From contig CBDCIS010000001.1 in the NCBI GenBank assembly GCA_965217565.1, forward strand, positions 124,001-188,000: a stretch of 64,000 bases of DNA. The letters are read 5' to 3'. Positions within the stretch are counted from its first letter, which is position 1; each line of letters begins with the position of its first letter. Of this stretch, positions 45,311 to 54,859 are shown in pieces. The translations under genes were made by a program, and so were the position numbers. This stretch comes from CBDCIS01 sp965217565 (GTDB lineage Bacteria > Chloroflexota > Dehalococcoidia > Lucifugimonadales > CATOSD01). The notes beneath the pieces were generated by a model. The model worked only from the letters and a program-made list of their open reading frames with translations. It was not told the origin of the DNA and did no database searches.

Positions 45311-46477
45311 TACCATTTCATGTTGACGAGGCCGCATAGTGTGCCGGAAGACTTCGCGTTGTGTGTTCGATCCAACTCCACGCCGTGAGCGACCGCACCC
45401 GACCCGGATCAGATTCAAGCTCACTCAGGTAGGCGTCAACCGCCTTCATCTTCTCCTCTATGCTCCCGTATATCCTGCCCTCCACCCACCTGCGGACCTC
45501 TTGGAAGACCCGCTCAGCGGGATTCAGCTCAGGACTATATGCAGGCTGCACGATCGTTGCCACTCCAACAGTCCGTACTATCTCACCCCGGTGACCACGC
45601 GCTCCATCCCACACCAGGGCCTCGATGTCCGAGTGATGCTTCAGGCCATCGACTGCCACCGCTATAGCCGCAGACTTCATCGAATCGATCCAACCCCACA
45701 ACAGCTTGCCCCTCCGAACGTCTACCACCAGGAACAGGTACATCCACTTGTAGACCATCTGCACTCGCTGATGCACCTTCACTCCACGACGACCCCACAC
45801 CCTACGCACCATCCCCCGCAGGCCCACTCGCATCTCATCGGCAAAGCCAAAGGCCGTCTCAGAACTCACGCCCGCTTCGGCAAGGCAACAACCAAGCCCC
45901 CCTTTTTCCACGACTCCTGCGCAGCTACGTCTGCCTTCTCATGACGGCCCCTCGGGACCTTCGGGCTGCATCCCAACCTCTCAAGCAGACCATAGACGCT
46001 GCCCGACTTGTAGCTCACCCCATACTCGGACTCTATCCAGTCCCTGATCTCTCCCGCCGTTCTGAACCGTCCCGTCGACACCTCCTCGGTCAACTCCTGC
46101 TCTTCATCTGTGCTCAGAAAGCGCGGTTTGCCCATGCCTCCCATCTTGTGGGACAACACTCCTTCCACACCTCCCTCTCTATACCAGCCCACCCACGTCT
46201 GTACCGTCCGGTAGTGGACTCCCACCGCTCTTGCCGCCTCACCGAACTGCCATCCCGACCGCACCAGCCACAGTCCATGGAGTCGAGTACGAAGGCTAGT
46301 GTCACGTTCTGCCCGGTAGGCCGCCTTCAGCGCCTCCGGTGTATCCTCCCCATGCCAATCTATTCGAAGCGGTCGTCCGATCATCTGATACCCTCCAACA
46401 CTGTATGTCGGCTAGAGCATGGATGAACTATTAGGACATCGCTAGATACTTCCAGGTCTTGTTATCATCAAATGGTA
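45311..46477 (-). mobile_element. IS630-family insertion sequence, copy 2
   Basis: 1,167 bp with TACCATTT ends and TAA on both sides. Copy A shows the empty site (GGATGTAAGGAG at 19019-19030), which proves insertion after the duplication. The transposase spans 46384 to 45318 in two overlapping frames (MIGRPLRIDWHGEDTPEALK; ALVWDGARGHRGE; PAYSPELNPAERVF), as in copy 1. Confidence 0.95.
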
Positions 46478-46489
46478 TAAGGAGCAGCG

Positions 46490-47127
46490 ATGGCGTACAG
46501 GGAGGTGTCGAGAGTGGAGATAGCAGAAGGGGTACGCCGCTGGCAGTCGGGCATGAGCCAGCAGCAGATAGCAACCGGTACGGGGCTGTCTCGCGCGACA
46601 GTCCGCAGGTACATCGATGCGGCCGTGGAGGCGGGCCTGGCCCGTGACGGTCCTGCTCCGAGCGAGGAGCAACTGACCCGCCTGGCGGGGCTGAGTCTTA
46701 CGGGCCCCCGGAGGGTTGAGACGCCGACCGAGGAGATGCTCGACCCCTGGGCCGAGCAGATCTACGAGTGGCTGACCGCCGACCGGTTGCAGCTGACCCA
46801 CATCCACGAGTTGCTCGCGGACCGGGGTTGCCGGGTCTCGTACATGTCGTTGAGGCGGTTCATCGTGCGACGGGGCTGGCGGAGGCGAAGTCCGGCGACG
46901 GTCCGGATGGGAGAGAGCGCACCCGGCGAGGTGGCGGAGATGGACTTCGGTCGTCTGGGTCTGATGGAGGACCCGGAGACGGGTCGCCGCCGGGCGGTCT
47001 GGGCGCTGAGGAGCGTCCTGTCCTACTCGCGGCACGGCTTCGTCTGGCCTACCTTCAGCCAGAAGCTCGTGGACGTGATCGAGGGGTTGGAGGCGGCCTG
47101 GGCCTTCTTCGACGGCGTTCCCAACTG
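46490..47127 (+). pseudogene. IS21-family IstA fragment (copy B)
   Basis: Nearly identical to 19036-19673 (SGMSQQQIATGTGLSRATVR), truncated at the same IS3 junction. The IS630 lies just before its ribosome site. Confidence 0.85.
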
Positions 47128-47292
47128 TAGACCGTCAGCGATAAAGGGACAGAATTGAGGTATAGAAAATCCAAGAGCTTGGAGGAGTGGTTAGCTCCCT
47201 GAATGAGGTAGAGTACTTCAGAGAGAGGAGCAGAGATGTCCCAGGCAGAAACAGGTAAGGCAGTGGCCGCTGAGGAGCGCACAGAGGCGGCC
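47128..47292 (+). mobile_element. IS3-family left-end relic (copy B)
   Basis: Same fragment as 19674-19839 with the AAAGGGACAG variant of the end. Confidence 0.8.
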
Positions 47293-47471
47293 TGTTCCAG
47301 GGTCATCCCTACCATCGCCTGAGAGGCTTCGGGGAATCTATCCACGACCAGCGGCCCAGCTCTCGAGGGACCGCGGTCGACGACCAGGACGGGGCTGTCC
47401 TTCAGGTGGGGATGCCGTTTCATCCCCGCCTTTGCTCTCAGGTGAGTGACGAGCACGCAGGCGACCCTCAT
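47293..47471 (-). pseudogene. Y-family polymerase/ImuB-like fragment (copy B)
   Basis: MRVACVLVTHLRAKAGMKRH with the same truncation as copy A. The palindrome ATACAGAA-CGCTAC-TTCTGTAT is upstream at 47516-47537. Confidence 0.7.
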
Positions 47472-48161
47472 AGAGCCTCCTTGAGCGTCGGTTGCCGGGT
47501 ATCAGTGTGAGGATGATACAGAACGCTACTTCTGTATGTTAACCCCCGAACACCGCTTTTGGGACGACTTCTCAGAAACCACAACGCCCCAGGATGGCCG
47601 TAGAGCGGCGTTTCTCGCCCCGGTGTGTCCCCTGATCCACCTTTCGCCCTCGAAACGCGCTCCCTGCCCCGCCCTAGCGCGCCCCTGCCACGTCCACGCG
47701 GGCGGATGACCCTGCCCCGGAGCGGTCAAGGTCGTCCAGACCCAAGACCTTGGGCGAAGACCGCTCAGACCGTGCAGGCCCGGGCCACGAGCGGGGCTGC
47801 CATCTCAAGGCATGGGACAAAACTAGGGGAAGCGGAACATTCCCCTACGCTGAGGACTGCTCGCCAGCTCCGCGGCCAGGACCCGGCGCACAGAGAAGGC
47901 CGCCGAATGTCCCAAAGGTCTGGCGGAAACGGGACACCGGCGGCGCGGCCTGATCCATCTGGAAAAGCGGCGTTGAGGCTCGTTGTTCTACGACTCTTAA
48001 GACGCTCAGACCGCCGTACAGCCCCGCAAATCGCCTGGGTGGTGTTGGTCTGCCTGGAATCAACCGCGTTGCCCACGCCAGCCCCACCGGCGGACGATTG
48101 TGGCGCAGGGTCTAATCCCTCGAACTCCCCATCGACAATGAGGTCGTCGGTAACAGACTTA

Positions 48162-49087
48162 GAGCCTATCCGATAACCTTAATTGTCCTTGCTGGATATC
48201 AGAGACTTTGGATAAACTTTCTCCATTCTACTTGAGTGGAGGAAAGACATGTCGAAGATCGATCATGGAGGCGTAGGCGCTGATTGGCGGATTCCCGATG
48301 CTCTGTGGGAGAGGATTGAGCCGATATTGCCTGCAGAGGAGACGAGTCCGAAGGGCGGGAGGCCATGGAAACCTGCTCGAGAGTGTATGGATGGAATCTT
48401 CTACGTGCTGCGGACCGGCTGCCAGTGGAAAGCGTTGCCTCGCACGTTCGGTGCTCCGAGCACTGTGCATGACCGATTCCAGCGTTGGCGAGCCGCCGGA
48501 GTCTTCGAGGAGTTGTGGGAGCGAGGGTTGTCTGAATACGACCAACTGCATGGAATAGATTGGCAGTGGCAGGCAATGGATGGAGCCATGACAAAGGCTC
48601 CGCTCGGGGGGTGAGGGCACTGGGCCAAACCCTACAGACCGGGGCAAGAAGGGGACCAAACGCAGTCTGTTGACAGAGGGGAACGGTATTCCCATAGGGG
48701 TGTGTGTGGATGGAGCCAACCGCCACGACATGAAGATGGTTGAGCCGACATTCGAATCTATGGTGGCGGAACGTCCGGTTCCCCGACCCGGACAACCTCA
48801 GCATCTGTGTCTGGACAAGGGCTATGACTTTGCTGAGGTTGAGCAGCTGGCGGCACGGTACGGATACACAGCCCACATCCGCAGCCGAGGCCAAGAGCGG
48901 GAGGAACAACAGACCCTCCCCGGTTACCGCGCCCGCCGTTGGGTGGTCGAGCGCAGCCATAGCTGGCTGAATCGGTTCAGACGCCTGCTCATCCGTTGGG
49001 AGAAGCGTTTGGACAACTATCTTGCTATGCTCCACTTTGCCTGTGCCTGGATAACATATCGCGCTGCCGGAGTTGTCGGATAGGCTC
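48162..49087 (+). mobile_element. IS5/IS427-type insertion sequence
   Basis: 926 bp with inverted ends GAGCCTATCCGA and TCGGATAGGCTC and a TA duplication. The right flank is not the continuation seen in copy A, so a deletion or exchange followed the insertion. Confidence 0.85.
48249..49083 (+). CDS. IS5-family transposase with a frame change
   Basis: The first frame (MSKIDHGGVGADWRIPDALW, GGRPWKPARECMDGIFYVLR, QWQAMDGAMTKAPLGG) ends at a G6 run near 48609. The second frame continues EGTGPNPTDRGKKGTKRSLL, GNGIPIGVCVDGANRHDMKM, CLDKGYDFAEVE and RRWVVERSHSWLNRFRRLLI. The aspartates and the final Glu are all present. The shift at a G run may be programmed. Confidence 0.85.
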
Positions 49088-49095
49088 TAAGATGA

Positions 49096-49113
49096 AATGT
49101 CAACACTACCTAG
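49096..49113. repeat. Lone right end of the GTAGTGTTGACATT MITE
   Basis: AATGTCAACACTAC followed by CTAG matches the ends of the 14706-14875 MITE. The rest is missing, and the IS5-type element lies on its left. Confidence 0.6.
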
Positions 49114-49159
49114 TTGGATCAGATGAGATAACCCCGCACCCCAACCTCCTGTAATGCGC

Positions 49160-49578
49160 TACTGGCACTGCACCTCCAGCCCTGCCACTACCTTCAACGC
49201 GCGCTCGGACTCAGGCTTCAACATGTGAATGCGCGGCGTGTTCGCCACTAGCGTAGGCCCCACCCTACGATACTTCGCCACGAACTCCTGCGCCGCCTCC
49301 AGCGGAGTCCGCCACTACTCTGCCTTGAAGCACAAGTCCCGGGACTCCGCCTGGTCAATTACTCTGTCAGCCATCACCGCCTCCACACTCTCCCTCAGTG
49401 CGTCAATGTTAGCCCAGTGCACCTCGGCCTCACGCCACCTTTCCAGCCTCTCCTTCTCTACAACAGGCAACTTATCCTTTGGCACAGTCAACATTGCGTC
49501 TCGCCTGTCCTGCACCCCTGCGGACAGTGAGGCCAGTATAGCCCCCAACGCTGACGCCGCCCACTTCCACGTACTCAT
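49160..49578 (-). pseudogene. Small protein gene with an in-frame TAG
   Basis: MSTWKWAASALGAILASLSA (membrane or signal segment), a charged helix (VVEKERLERWREAEVHWANI), then TAG at 49315-49317 and, in the same frame, WRTPLEAAQEFVAKYRRVGP, ERALKVVAGLEVQCQ-stop. The reading after the stop is protein-like, so a nonsense mutation is likely. No pyrrolysine signs are seen. Confidence 0.5.
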
Positions 49579-49773
49579 GATAAGTACCCCTCCGTGACTC
49601 GGAATGCAGATACCTGCCAGTCGCCCGCCGTCCGGCGTGAGTCACTCGCAATTCCATTGTACGACGCTGATGGCTACTCGCTGTCGTCAATCCCAAAGGC
49701 GCACCCAAAGGTACAACTCCGCGACGCTCGCTTTCAAAACCCCTCATTTCTTACTTGAAACCGTGTTAGCATC

Positions 49774-49882
49774 TTTACCTCACGGGTAACGAACTCGCCT
49801 CAACCCTGTCAAAAGGCGTTAGGCATCCTCTGCGAGAGGTTTTCGTAGGTTGGCTGCATTGGTATCGCTCCTGGCGACGGTC
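49774..49882. repeat. Right end repeat of the genomic island (putative attR)
   Basis: A copy of 8867-8975 in direct orientation: the first 47 bp are identical, with two differences over the next 60. It contains the start of the HMA gene (ATG, both TGA codons, hairpin), which then breaks off. Normal core genes resume at 49990. Confidence 0.7.
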
Positions 49883-49989
49883 ACCCATCCCCTAACCCCC
49901 TCCCGTCAAGGGCGGGAGAATCTCGTGGCTCCGCCGCCTACGTTTCGTAACCCTTCTTCCCTAGAAGGGATCGCCCCTACGTGGGTCGC

Positions 49990-50349
49990 TCAATCGAGCG
50001 GCTTGCCGAAGAGCACCACCAGCCGGAGGGGGCCGCTGCCGGTGTTGCGGAAGCCGTGATCGACTCCCGGGGGGACGAGGATGGCGTCGCCGGCCGTCAC
50101 CGGCACATCCTCGCCCTCTATCCACATCACTCCCTCACCCTGCATGAAGTAGTAGGTCTCCTCCAGATCACGCTGGCCCTCGTGAACGTGGTTGCCCTCG
50201 CTGACGCCCGGGTCCAGCTCCCAGACGTGGAAGTTGACGCCCACCTTGCTCGCGCCCTGGAAGAAGCGCCGCATCTTTATCGTGCCGTCTCCGCCGTGCA
50301 TGGCTTCGTAAGGTTCGACGTTGGTTGAGTCGGTCTCTTTCCAGTACAT
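49990..50349 (-). CDS. Cupin-domain protein
   Basis: 119 residues with the two cupin motifs: PGVSEGNHVHEGQRDLEETY (GX5HXH...E) and PGVDHGFRNTGSGPLRL (GX5PXGX2HX3N-like). A single-domain metal-binding beta barrel; substrate unknown. The next gene upstream on the same strand is the amidohydrolase. Confidence 0.85.
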   Translation of the reverse strand: MYWKETDSTNVEPYEAMHGGDGTIKMRRFFQGASKVGVNFHVWELDPGVSEGNHVHEGQRDLEETYYFMQGEGVMWIEGEDVPVTAGDAILVPPGVDHGFRNTGSGPLRLVVLFGKPLD

Positions 50350-50506
50350 TTTTGTCCTATCTTTTCTTTGTACAGGCTTCTATTTGTCGGGGGCAGGCGC
50401 ATCCATCCCCTGTCACCCACCCCACCACCTGGATTCCCACTTTCGCGGGAATGACGGATCGGTGTTGACAGTGGCCCACTTCCATCACAATTACCTGGAC
50501 ACTGCG

Positions 50507-52195
50507 CTAGAAGTAGGCCTCGGCGTTACGTGGGTCGCGGGAGTTGCGCTCGTCCTTGCGGGAGCCGCCGTCCGCCGCGCGGTCGTATTCGACATTCCCG
50601 CCGATGATGGTCATATCAACCTCTATGTCGTCTATCCTGGTTGGGTCAACGCCGAGGGGATCGTCCGAGAGGACCACCACGTCGCCGAGCTTGCCCGGTT
50701 CGACGCTTCCCTTCAGGTTTTCCTCGAAGGCGAGGTAGGCGGCGTCGATAGTCATCGAGCGCAGCGCCTGCTCCGGCGTGATGCAGAACTCCGAGCCGAG
50801 CACGTTGCCTTCACGCGTGAGTCGGTTGACCGCGGTATGGACGTTCAGCAGCGGGTCCACGGGCGTCACGAACCAGTCGGAATGGCCCCCGAACTTGATG
50901 CCCCTGTCCAGCGCGCTCTTCAAGGGGCTGATGCGCGGGCCGCGGTCCGGCCCAAGGAAGAGGTCGCGGTGGCGGTCGCCCCAGTAATAGACGTGCAGGT
51001 TGAAGAACGAGGCGAGCACGCCCATCTCCGCCATGCGGTCGAGCTGGTCCTCGCGCACGGCCTGGCAGTGCTCGATGCGGAAGCGGTGGTCGCTCTTCGG
51101 ATTGCGGGAGAGCGCGTACTCGAATGCGTCGAGGATGGCGTCGATGGCGGCGTCGCCGTTTCCATGGATGCCCACCTGGAAGTCGGCCTGCAGGCCCTGG
51201 TCAACGAGCACGTTGAGTTGCTCCTGGGGCATGATGAGGATGCCGCTCTCGTCGTGGCGGTCGTGGTAGGGCCTGGTGAGGGCGCCGGAGTGGCCCTGGA
51301 TGGAGCCGTCCGCGCCTATCTTGAGTATGCCCACCTTGATGTCGTCTCCGCCGAGTCCGCTGCGTATTTCGGCTTCGGCCAACTGGGGCACGACGTCGAG
51401 GGCGGGCACGTTCTCCGCGCGGGACATGAAGGAGCGCGCAACGTATGCGCGTATGGGGAAGCGTCCCTGTCGAGCGGCTTCCTGGTAGGCGCGGAAGCCG
51501 TTTACGGGGTTGCCGGTGTCGTGTATAGAGGTCACTCCCGTCTTGAGCATCTCCTTGCCCGACCACTCCAGGCCATCGACCATCTGAGTAAGGTTGGGCT
51601 GCGGTATCAGCGGCCTGATGAGGGTTGCGGCGCGCTCGTAGAGAAGCCCTGTGGCATTGCCGCTCGCGTCCCGGTCGATACGCCCTCCTATTGGGTCGGG
51701 CGTCGATCTGGTGATGCCCGCAAGCTCCAGCGCGCGGCTGTTGGCGTAGCTCAGGTGGCCGGCGACGTAGCTGATGTACACGGGGTTGTCGGGAACCCCG
51801 GCGTCTATGTCCTGCCTGGTGATGTGGCGCATGTCCTCGATGAGGGAGTCGTCAAAGCCCTTGCCGAGGATCCACTCTCCCCTGCCCGCCTGCTTCGCCG
51901 CCTCGCGCAGCTTCTCAACGATGTCCGCGATGGTGTGATTCGGGGGAGTCCCACAGTTCACCATGTCGAGCTTGTAGTGAGCGGTCATCACGGGGTGAAT
52001 GTGGGACTCGACGAAGCCGGGCGCGACTGTCTTGCCCTTCAGGTCCAGCACCGTGGAGGGTTCCACGGCCATGCGCATGACCTCTTCGTTGGTTCCGACT
52101 CGGGCGATTCGGCCGCCGAGGATGGCCACGGCCTCTGCGCGTGAGTTTCGCGGGTCGAGCGTAAGGACGTTGGCGTTGGTCAGCAGCAGGTTCAT
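50507..52195 (-). CDS. YtcJ-like metal-dependent amidohydrolase (paralogue)
   Basis: 562 residues, same layout as 6216-7835: NANVLTLDPRNSRAEAVAIL, PGFVESHIHPVMTAHYKLDM (metal HxH), ISYVAGHLSYANSRALELAG, VGIHGNGDAAIDAILDAFEY, FRIEHCQAVREDQLDR, HSDWFVTPVDPLLNVH, VEPGKLGDVVVLSDDPLGVD. GGAGGAAC lies before the ATG. Substrate unknown. Confidence 0.88.
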   Translation of the reverse strand: MNLLLTNANVLTLDPRNSRAEAVAILGGRIARVGTNEEVMRMAVEPSTVLDLKGKTVAPGFVESHIHPVMTAHYKLDMVNCGTPPNHTIADIVEKLREAAKQAGRGEWILGKGFDDSLIEDMRHITRQDIDAGVPDNPVYISYVAGHLSYANSRALELAGITRSTPDPIGGRIDRDASGNATGLLYERAATLIRPLIPQPNLTQMVDGLEWSGKEMLKTGVTSIHDTGNPVNGFRAYQEAARQGRFPIRAYVARSFMSRAENVPALDVVPQLAEAEIRSGLGGDDIKVGILKIGADGSIQGHSGALTRPYHDRHDESGILIMPQEQLNVLVDQGLQADFQVGIHGNGDAAIDAILDAFEYALSRNPKSDHRFRIEHCQAVREDQLDRMAEMGVLASFFNLHVYYWGDRHRDLFLGPDRGPRISPLKSALDRGIKFGGHSDWFVTPVDPLLNVHTAVNRLTREGNVLGSEFCITPEQALRSMTIDAAYLAFEENLKGSVEPGKLGDVVVLSDDPLGVDPTRIDDIEVDMTIIGGNVEYDRAADGGSRKDERNSRDPRNAEAYF

Positions 52196-52291
52196 GCTTG
52201 TTCCTCCGTCTGTTCACCATCCAGGGAATGGGAGCGAGGCGAGTCCAGATTATATCTCCGAAAGCGCGGAGTCAAGAGCGGGCGAATCTTG

Positions 52292-52465
52292 GAGCATGTA
52301 TCAGTTTAGTCAGTGATGTAGCCGATAGGAGGCGATGCCTTCCAGTCGTCGTCATTCCCGCGAAAGCGGGAACTCATCGCAATGGTTCGCCGCTCGGCAA
52401 TCCACAAGGTGGGCGTGGACATTGTACCGACTCAGTTGCCAGACCGACCAAACTGATACATGCTC
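52292..52465. repeat. MITE-like element with 20-bp inverted ends
   Basis: GAGCATGTATCAGTTTAGTC (52292-52311) and GACCAAACTGATACATGCTC (52446-52465) are inverted repeats with one mismatch. Inside is GTCATTCCCGCGAAAGCGGG, a REP-like palindrome repeated at 52831. The ends resemble those of 2304-2411. Confidence 0.7.
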
Positions 52466-52828
52466 GGAATGGGAGTAACTCCTCAGACTCAATGCCAAAC
52501 TCTGTATGGACAGGCTCCTTGTGGTTGCCCCGCTCGAAGGCCCTTTTGATACCATGCGACCTCTTGACATACACGAACACCCGTGCTATCCTCGTTTTAC
52601 TAAGTCCGGCGGCAATCCGGCGCGACGCCATGCCGCCCAGCCATGAAAGCGGGTTACACCTCTTGCCAACGGCAACCATTCAAAAACAACCTTTAGCCCA
52701 GGGAATCCTGAAGGTGACACAACGGGACAAATCCTCTGAGGCCACAGCTACGAAATGTCACGAAATGTCGCAGTTTGAGATCACTCTTCCAGGCTCACAG
52801 CCAACTCGCCACGAACTCTGAACAGTGA

Positions 52829-52886
52829 CCGTCATTCCCCCGAAAGCGGGAACCCACCGCAATGGCTCGCCGCTCGGCAATCCAGT
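52829..52886. repeat. REP-like repeat
   Basis: CGTCATTCCCCCGAAAGCGG followed by CCGCAATGGCTCGCCGCTCG matches 52350-52411. A related palindrome is at 50440. The rest of 52466-52930 has no gene. Confidence 0.7.
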
Positions 52887-52930
52887 GTGCAAAGCGACTG
52901 CGATATTATCAGATACACCTGGAAATGGTG

Positions 52931-54079
52931 CTAGCTCGAGAGTAGCTCGGTGCAGGCAAGGTCGGATATGGCGGCGTCGAAACGCTCCAAGGAGTTGCGC
53001 AAATATACTCCGGCGCGTTCACCATCGAAATCGCAGTAGCCTCCCGTGACTATCCAGAAAACAAAGACCTCCAGCATTGAAAGCCGGTAATCCGACAAGC
53101 ACTCCTCAAACGGGTAGTCACCTGCGCCGTTACTCACGAGGATGGAGTGATACTCGCGTAGGAGACCCAACTCCTCATTCCTTCGTTGCTGCGGTGGGAA
53201 CGCCTCGCTGATGAAGGTGGCGACATCGTAGGTACCCCTGCTGCGTGCGCAGAACTCCCAGTCAAAAACGACTAGCGAACGCGACCCGGCAGGTGTAGGG
53301 AAAAAGCAATTGTCGAGGCGATAGTCTCCATGAATAATCGTTCGTGGAGGGTTAGTGAGCCTGGCCTTTATGTTGGGGACTTCAAGGCTCAGGCGGTCTC
53401 CGAGCAGTCGCAGGCCTTGGGGCATTCCATCCCCAGCCTTCTTTATGAGGGACTCCCACGCACCGGCGTATATCTCCTGGTAGGCGCCGGTTTCGGCGTC
53501 CTTCAAAGGCATCCAGTCCAACCCGTCCAAGCGGGGGCTATCCCACCAAGAGGCCTGGAATTTAGCCAATTGGGCTATGCAGCGTTGGGCCTCGGACAGG
53601 GAGCATCCGACCACACTATCACCCTGGCGGGCGCCGCTCACATCCTCCAACAGCAGAACGGTGTTCCCTGTTGCCGGGTCTATTCCACAGTAGTAACTAT
53701 GAGGGGTTTGCAGGTGACCACTGGTTGTTATCTCCTGATAGAACCTGACCTCGCGCCGGTCCTTTCCAAGTATGTTGGAGACCATCCTCAATGCAGGGTC
53801 TGTGGAGGGGAGCTTGACTACTACCGTACGCGGCAGGTCCAGGGGATTATCGTCGTAGTGGAGCCGCAGGCGAACCACCTGGTTCATAAACCCCTTTCCC
53901 TCGGCTACGGTCTCAGCCGAGAACCCGGTCACGGAAGCGCCGCTCGATGTCTCCTTGCTGTGGAGCGCCTCGGTCAACCAGGACGGGGTAATCTCCCGGA
54001 GGTCTTTGGGAACTGTCGAACTACTCATCGCCGCGCTATGAGCGGCATATCCTGCACCCGACACAACAGGCCTGACCAT
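52931..54079 (-). CDS. Phosphotransferase (APH/CHK-like kinase fold)
   Basis: 382 residues. The kinase core has TVVVKLPSTDP (Lys), NTVLLLEDVSGARQGD, the catalytic loop IIHGDYRLDNCFF (about 240) and LVVFDWEFCARSRGTYDVA (metal-binding DWE). It resembles ecdysteroid-kinase-like and aminoglycoside phosphotransferases; the small-molecule substrate is unknown. ATG 54079 follows the methyltransferase stop directly (TGAATG), so the two are coupled; ATG 54028 is possible too. Confidence 0.8.
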   Translation of the reverse strand: MVRPVVSGAGYAAHSAAMSSSTVPKDLREITPSWLTEALHSKETSSGASVTGFSAETVAEGKGFMNQVVRLRLHYDDNPLDLPRTVVVKLPSTDPALRMVSNILGKDRREVRFYQEITTSGHLQTPHSYYCGIDPATGNTVLLLEDVSGARQGDSVVGCSLSEAQRCIAQLAKFQASWWDSPRLDGLDWMPLKDAETGAYQEIYAGAWESLIKKAGDGMPQGLRLLGDRLSLEVPNIKARLTNPPRTIIHGDYRLDNCFFPTPAGSRSLVVFDWEFCARSRGTYDVATFISEAFPPQQRRNEELGLLREYHSILVSNGAGDYPFEECLSDYRLSMLEVFVFWIVTGGYCDFDGERAGVYLRNSLERFDAAISDLACTELLSS

Positions 54080-54790
54080 TCATCTGACCTTGCGCGCGAA
54101 CAGGACACAGTGAGCCATTGGCTTGGGATCGGTGAAATACATAACTCCTCCCAGTTTCTCGCCCTCCGCCGGAATCACGCTCAAGCCATGGTCTGATAGG
54201 ACAGCGGCCACCTCATTTACGCCGTAGAGTTGGAAGGTTCTATCCGAGCCGTAGTCCTTATCGTAGATTGTCGCGATTCCTCTTCCGACCTTGAACATAA
54301 GCTGGAGAACACCCCCGGCCTTGAGGAGCCTGGCGAACTCCGGCAGGGTAACGCCCAAGACCATGTCCTGGGGGATGTGCTGGATGACCGCGTTGCACAG
54401 GATGAAGTCGAAGGAGGCGTCCGGATAGCTGAGAGGCTCGCGGAGGTCGGTGACGGCCACCCGCTGAGCGATCTCCACATGAAGCCTGCGAGCTTCCCGG
54501 ATGTTCTCCTCTATGGAGTCAATCCCATATATGTCGTACCCTTTCTGCCAGTAGAAGAAGACGTCGCGAGCGCCCGCTCCGCAGCCGGCATCCAGCCCCC
54601 GGGACCCAGTGGGGACCAGTTCCTGGAGGCGGTCCATCAAGTCTGTATCGCCTTTGAGCCCCGGATGGGAGGCGTCGATATATGAGGACTGAACGAAGGC
54701 GTGGCTTACCTCGGCGTAACGCTGTGCGTTACGCCTGTAGAAGGTCTCGGAAAAATCTGGTCTTTGACTCATTGCTGAAAGGTCGCTCAA
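54080..54790 (-). CDS. SAM-dependent methyltransferase (class I)
   Basis: 236 residues. GLDAGCGAGARDVFFYWQKG (SAM motif I), YDIYGIDSIEENIREARRLH (acidic loop), VAVTDLREPLSYPDASFDFI, LCNAVIQHIPQDM and LLKAGGVLQLMFKVGRG. The substrate is unknown. It forms a pair with the following kinase-like gene. Confidence 0.85.
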   Translation of the reverse strand: MSDLSAMSQRPDFSETFYRRNAQRYAEVSHAFVQSSYIDASHPGLKGDTDLMDRLQELVPTGSRGLDAGCGAGARDVFFYWQKGYDIYGIDSIEENIREARRLHVEIAQRVAVTDLREPLSYPDASFDFILCNAVIQHIPQDMVLGVTLPEFARLLKAGGVLQLMFKVGRGIATIYDKDYGSDRTFQLYGVNEVAAVLSDHGLSVIPAEGEKLGGVMYFTDPKPMAHCVLFARKVR

Positions 54791-54859
54791 TGGGTTGGAG
54801 GCTCAGACGCTAAAGGTGTCGATGCGCCGGTATTGAATAGGGCTCGATCTTCAACGGAT

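Larger units (their letters stand above)
43808..48161. repeat. Segmental duplication, copy B
   Basis: 4,354 bp matching copy A (17376-20707) plus an IS630 insertion (45311-46477). The right end stops at an IS5-family element (48162). Confidence 0.9.

Noticed and set aside
49315..49317. Pyrrolysine codon
   Set aside because: No methylamine methyltransferase or pyl gene in view; a single TAG in a small gene at an island edge is more likely a mutation.
50321..52144. 607-residue plus-strand ORF
   Set aside because: Antisense shadow of the amidohydrolase, which has clear motifs on the other strand.
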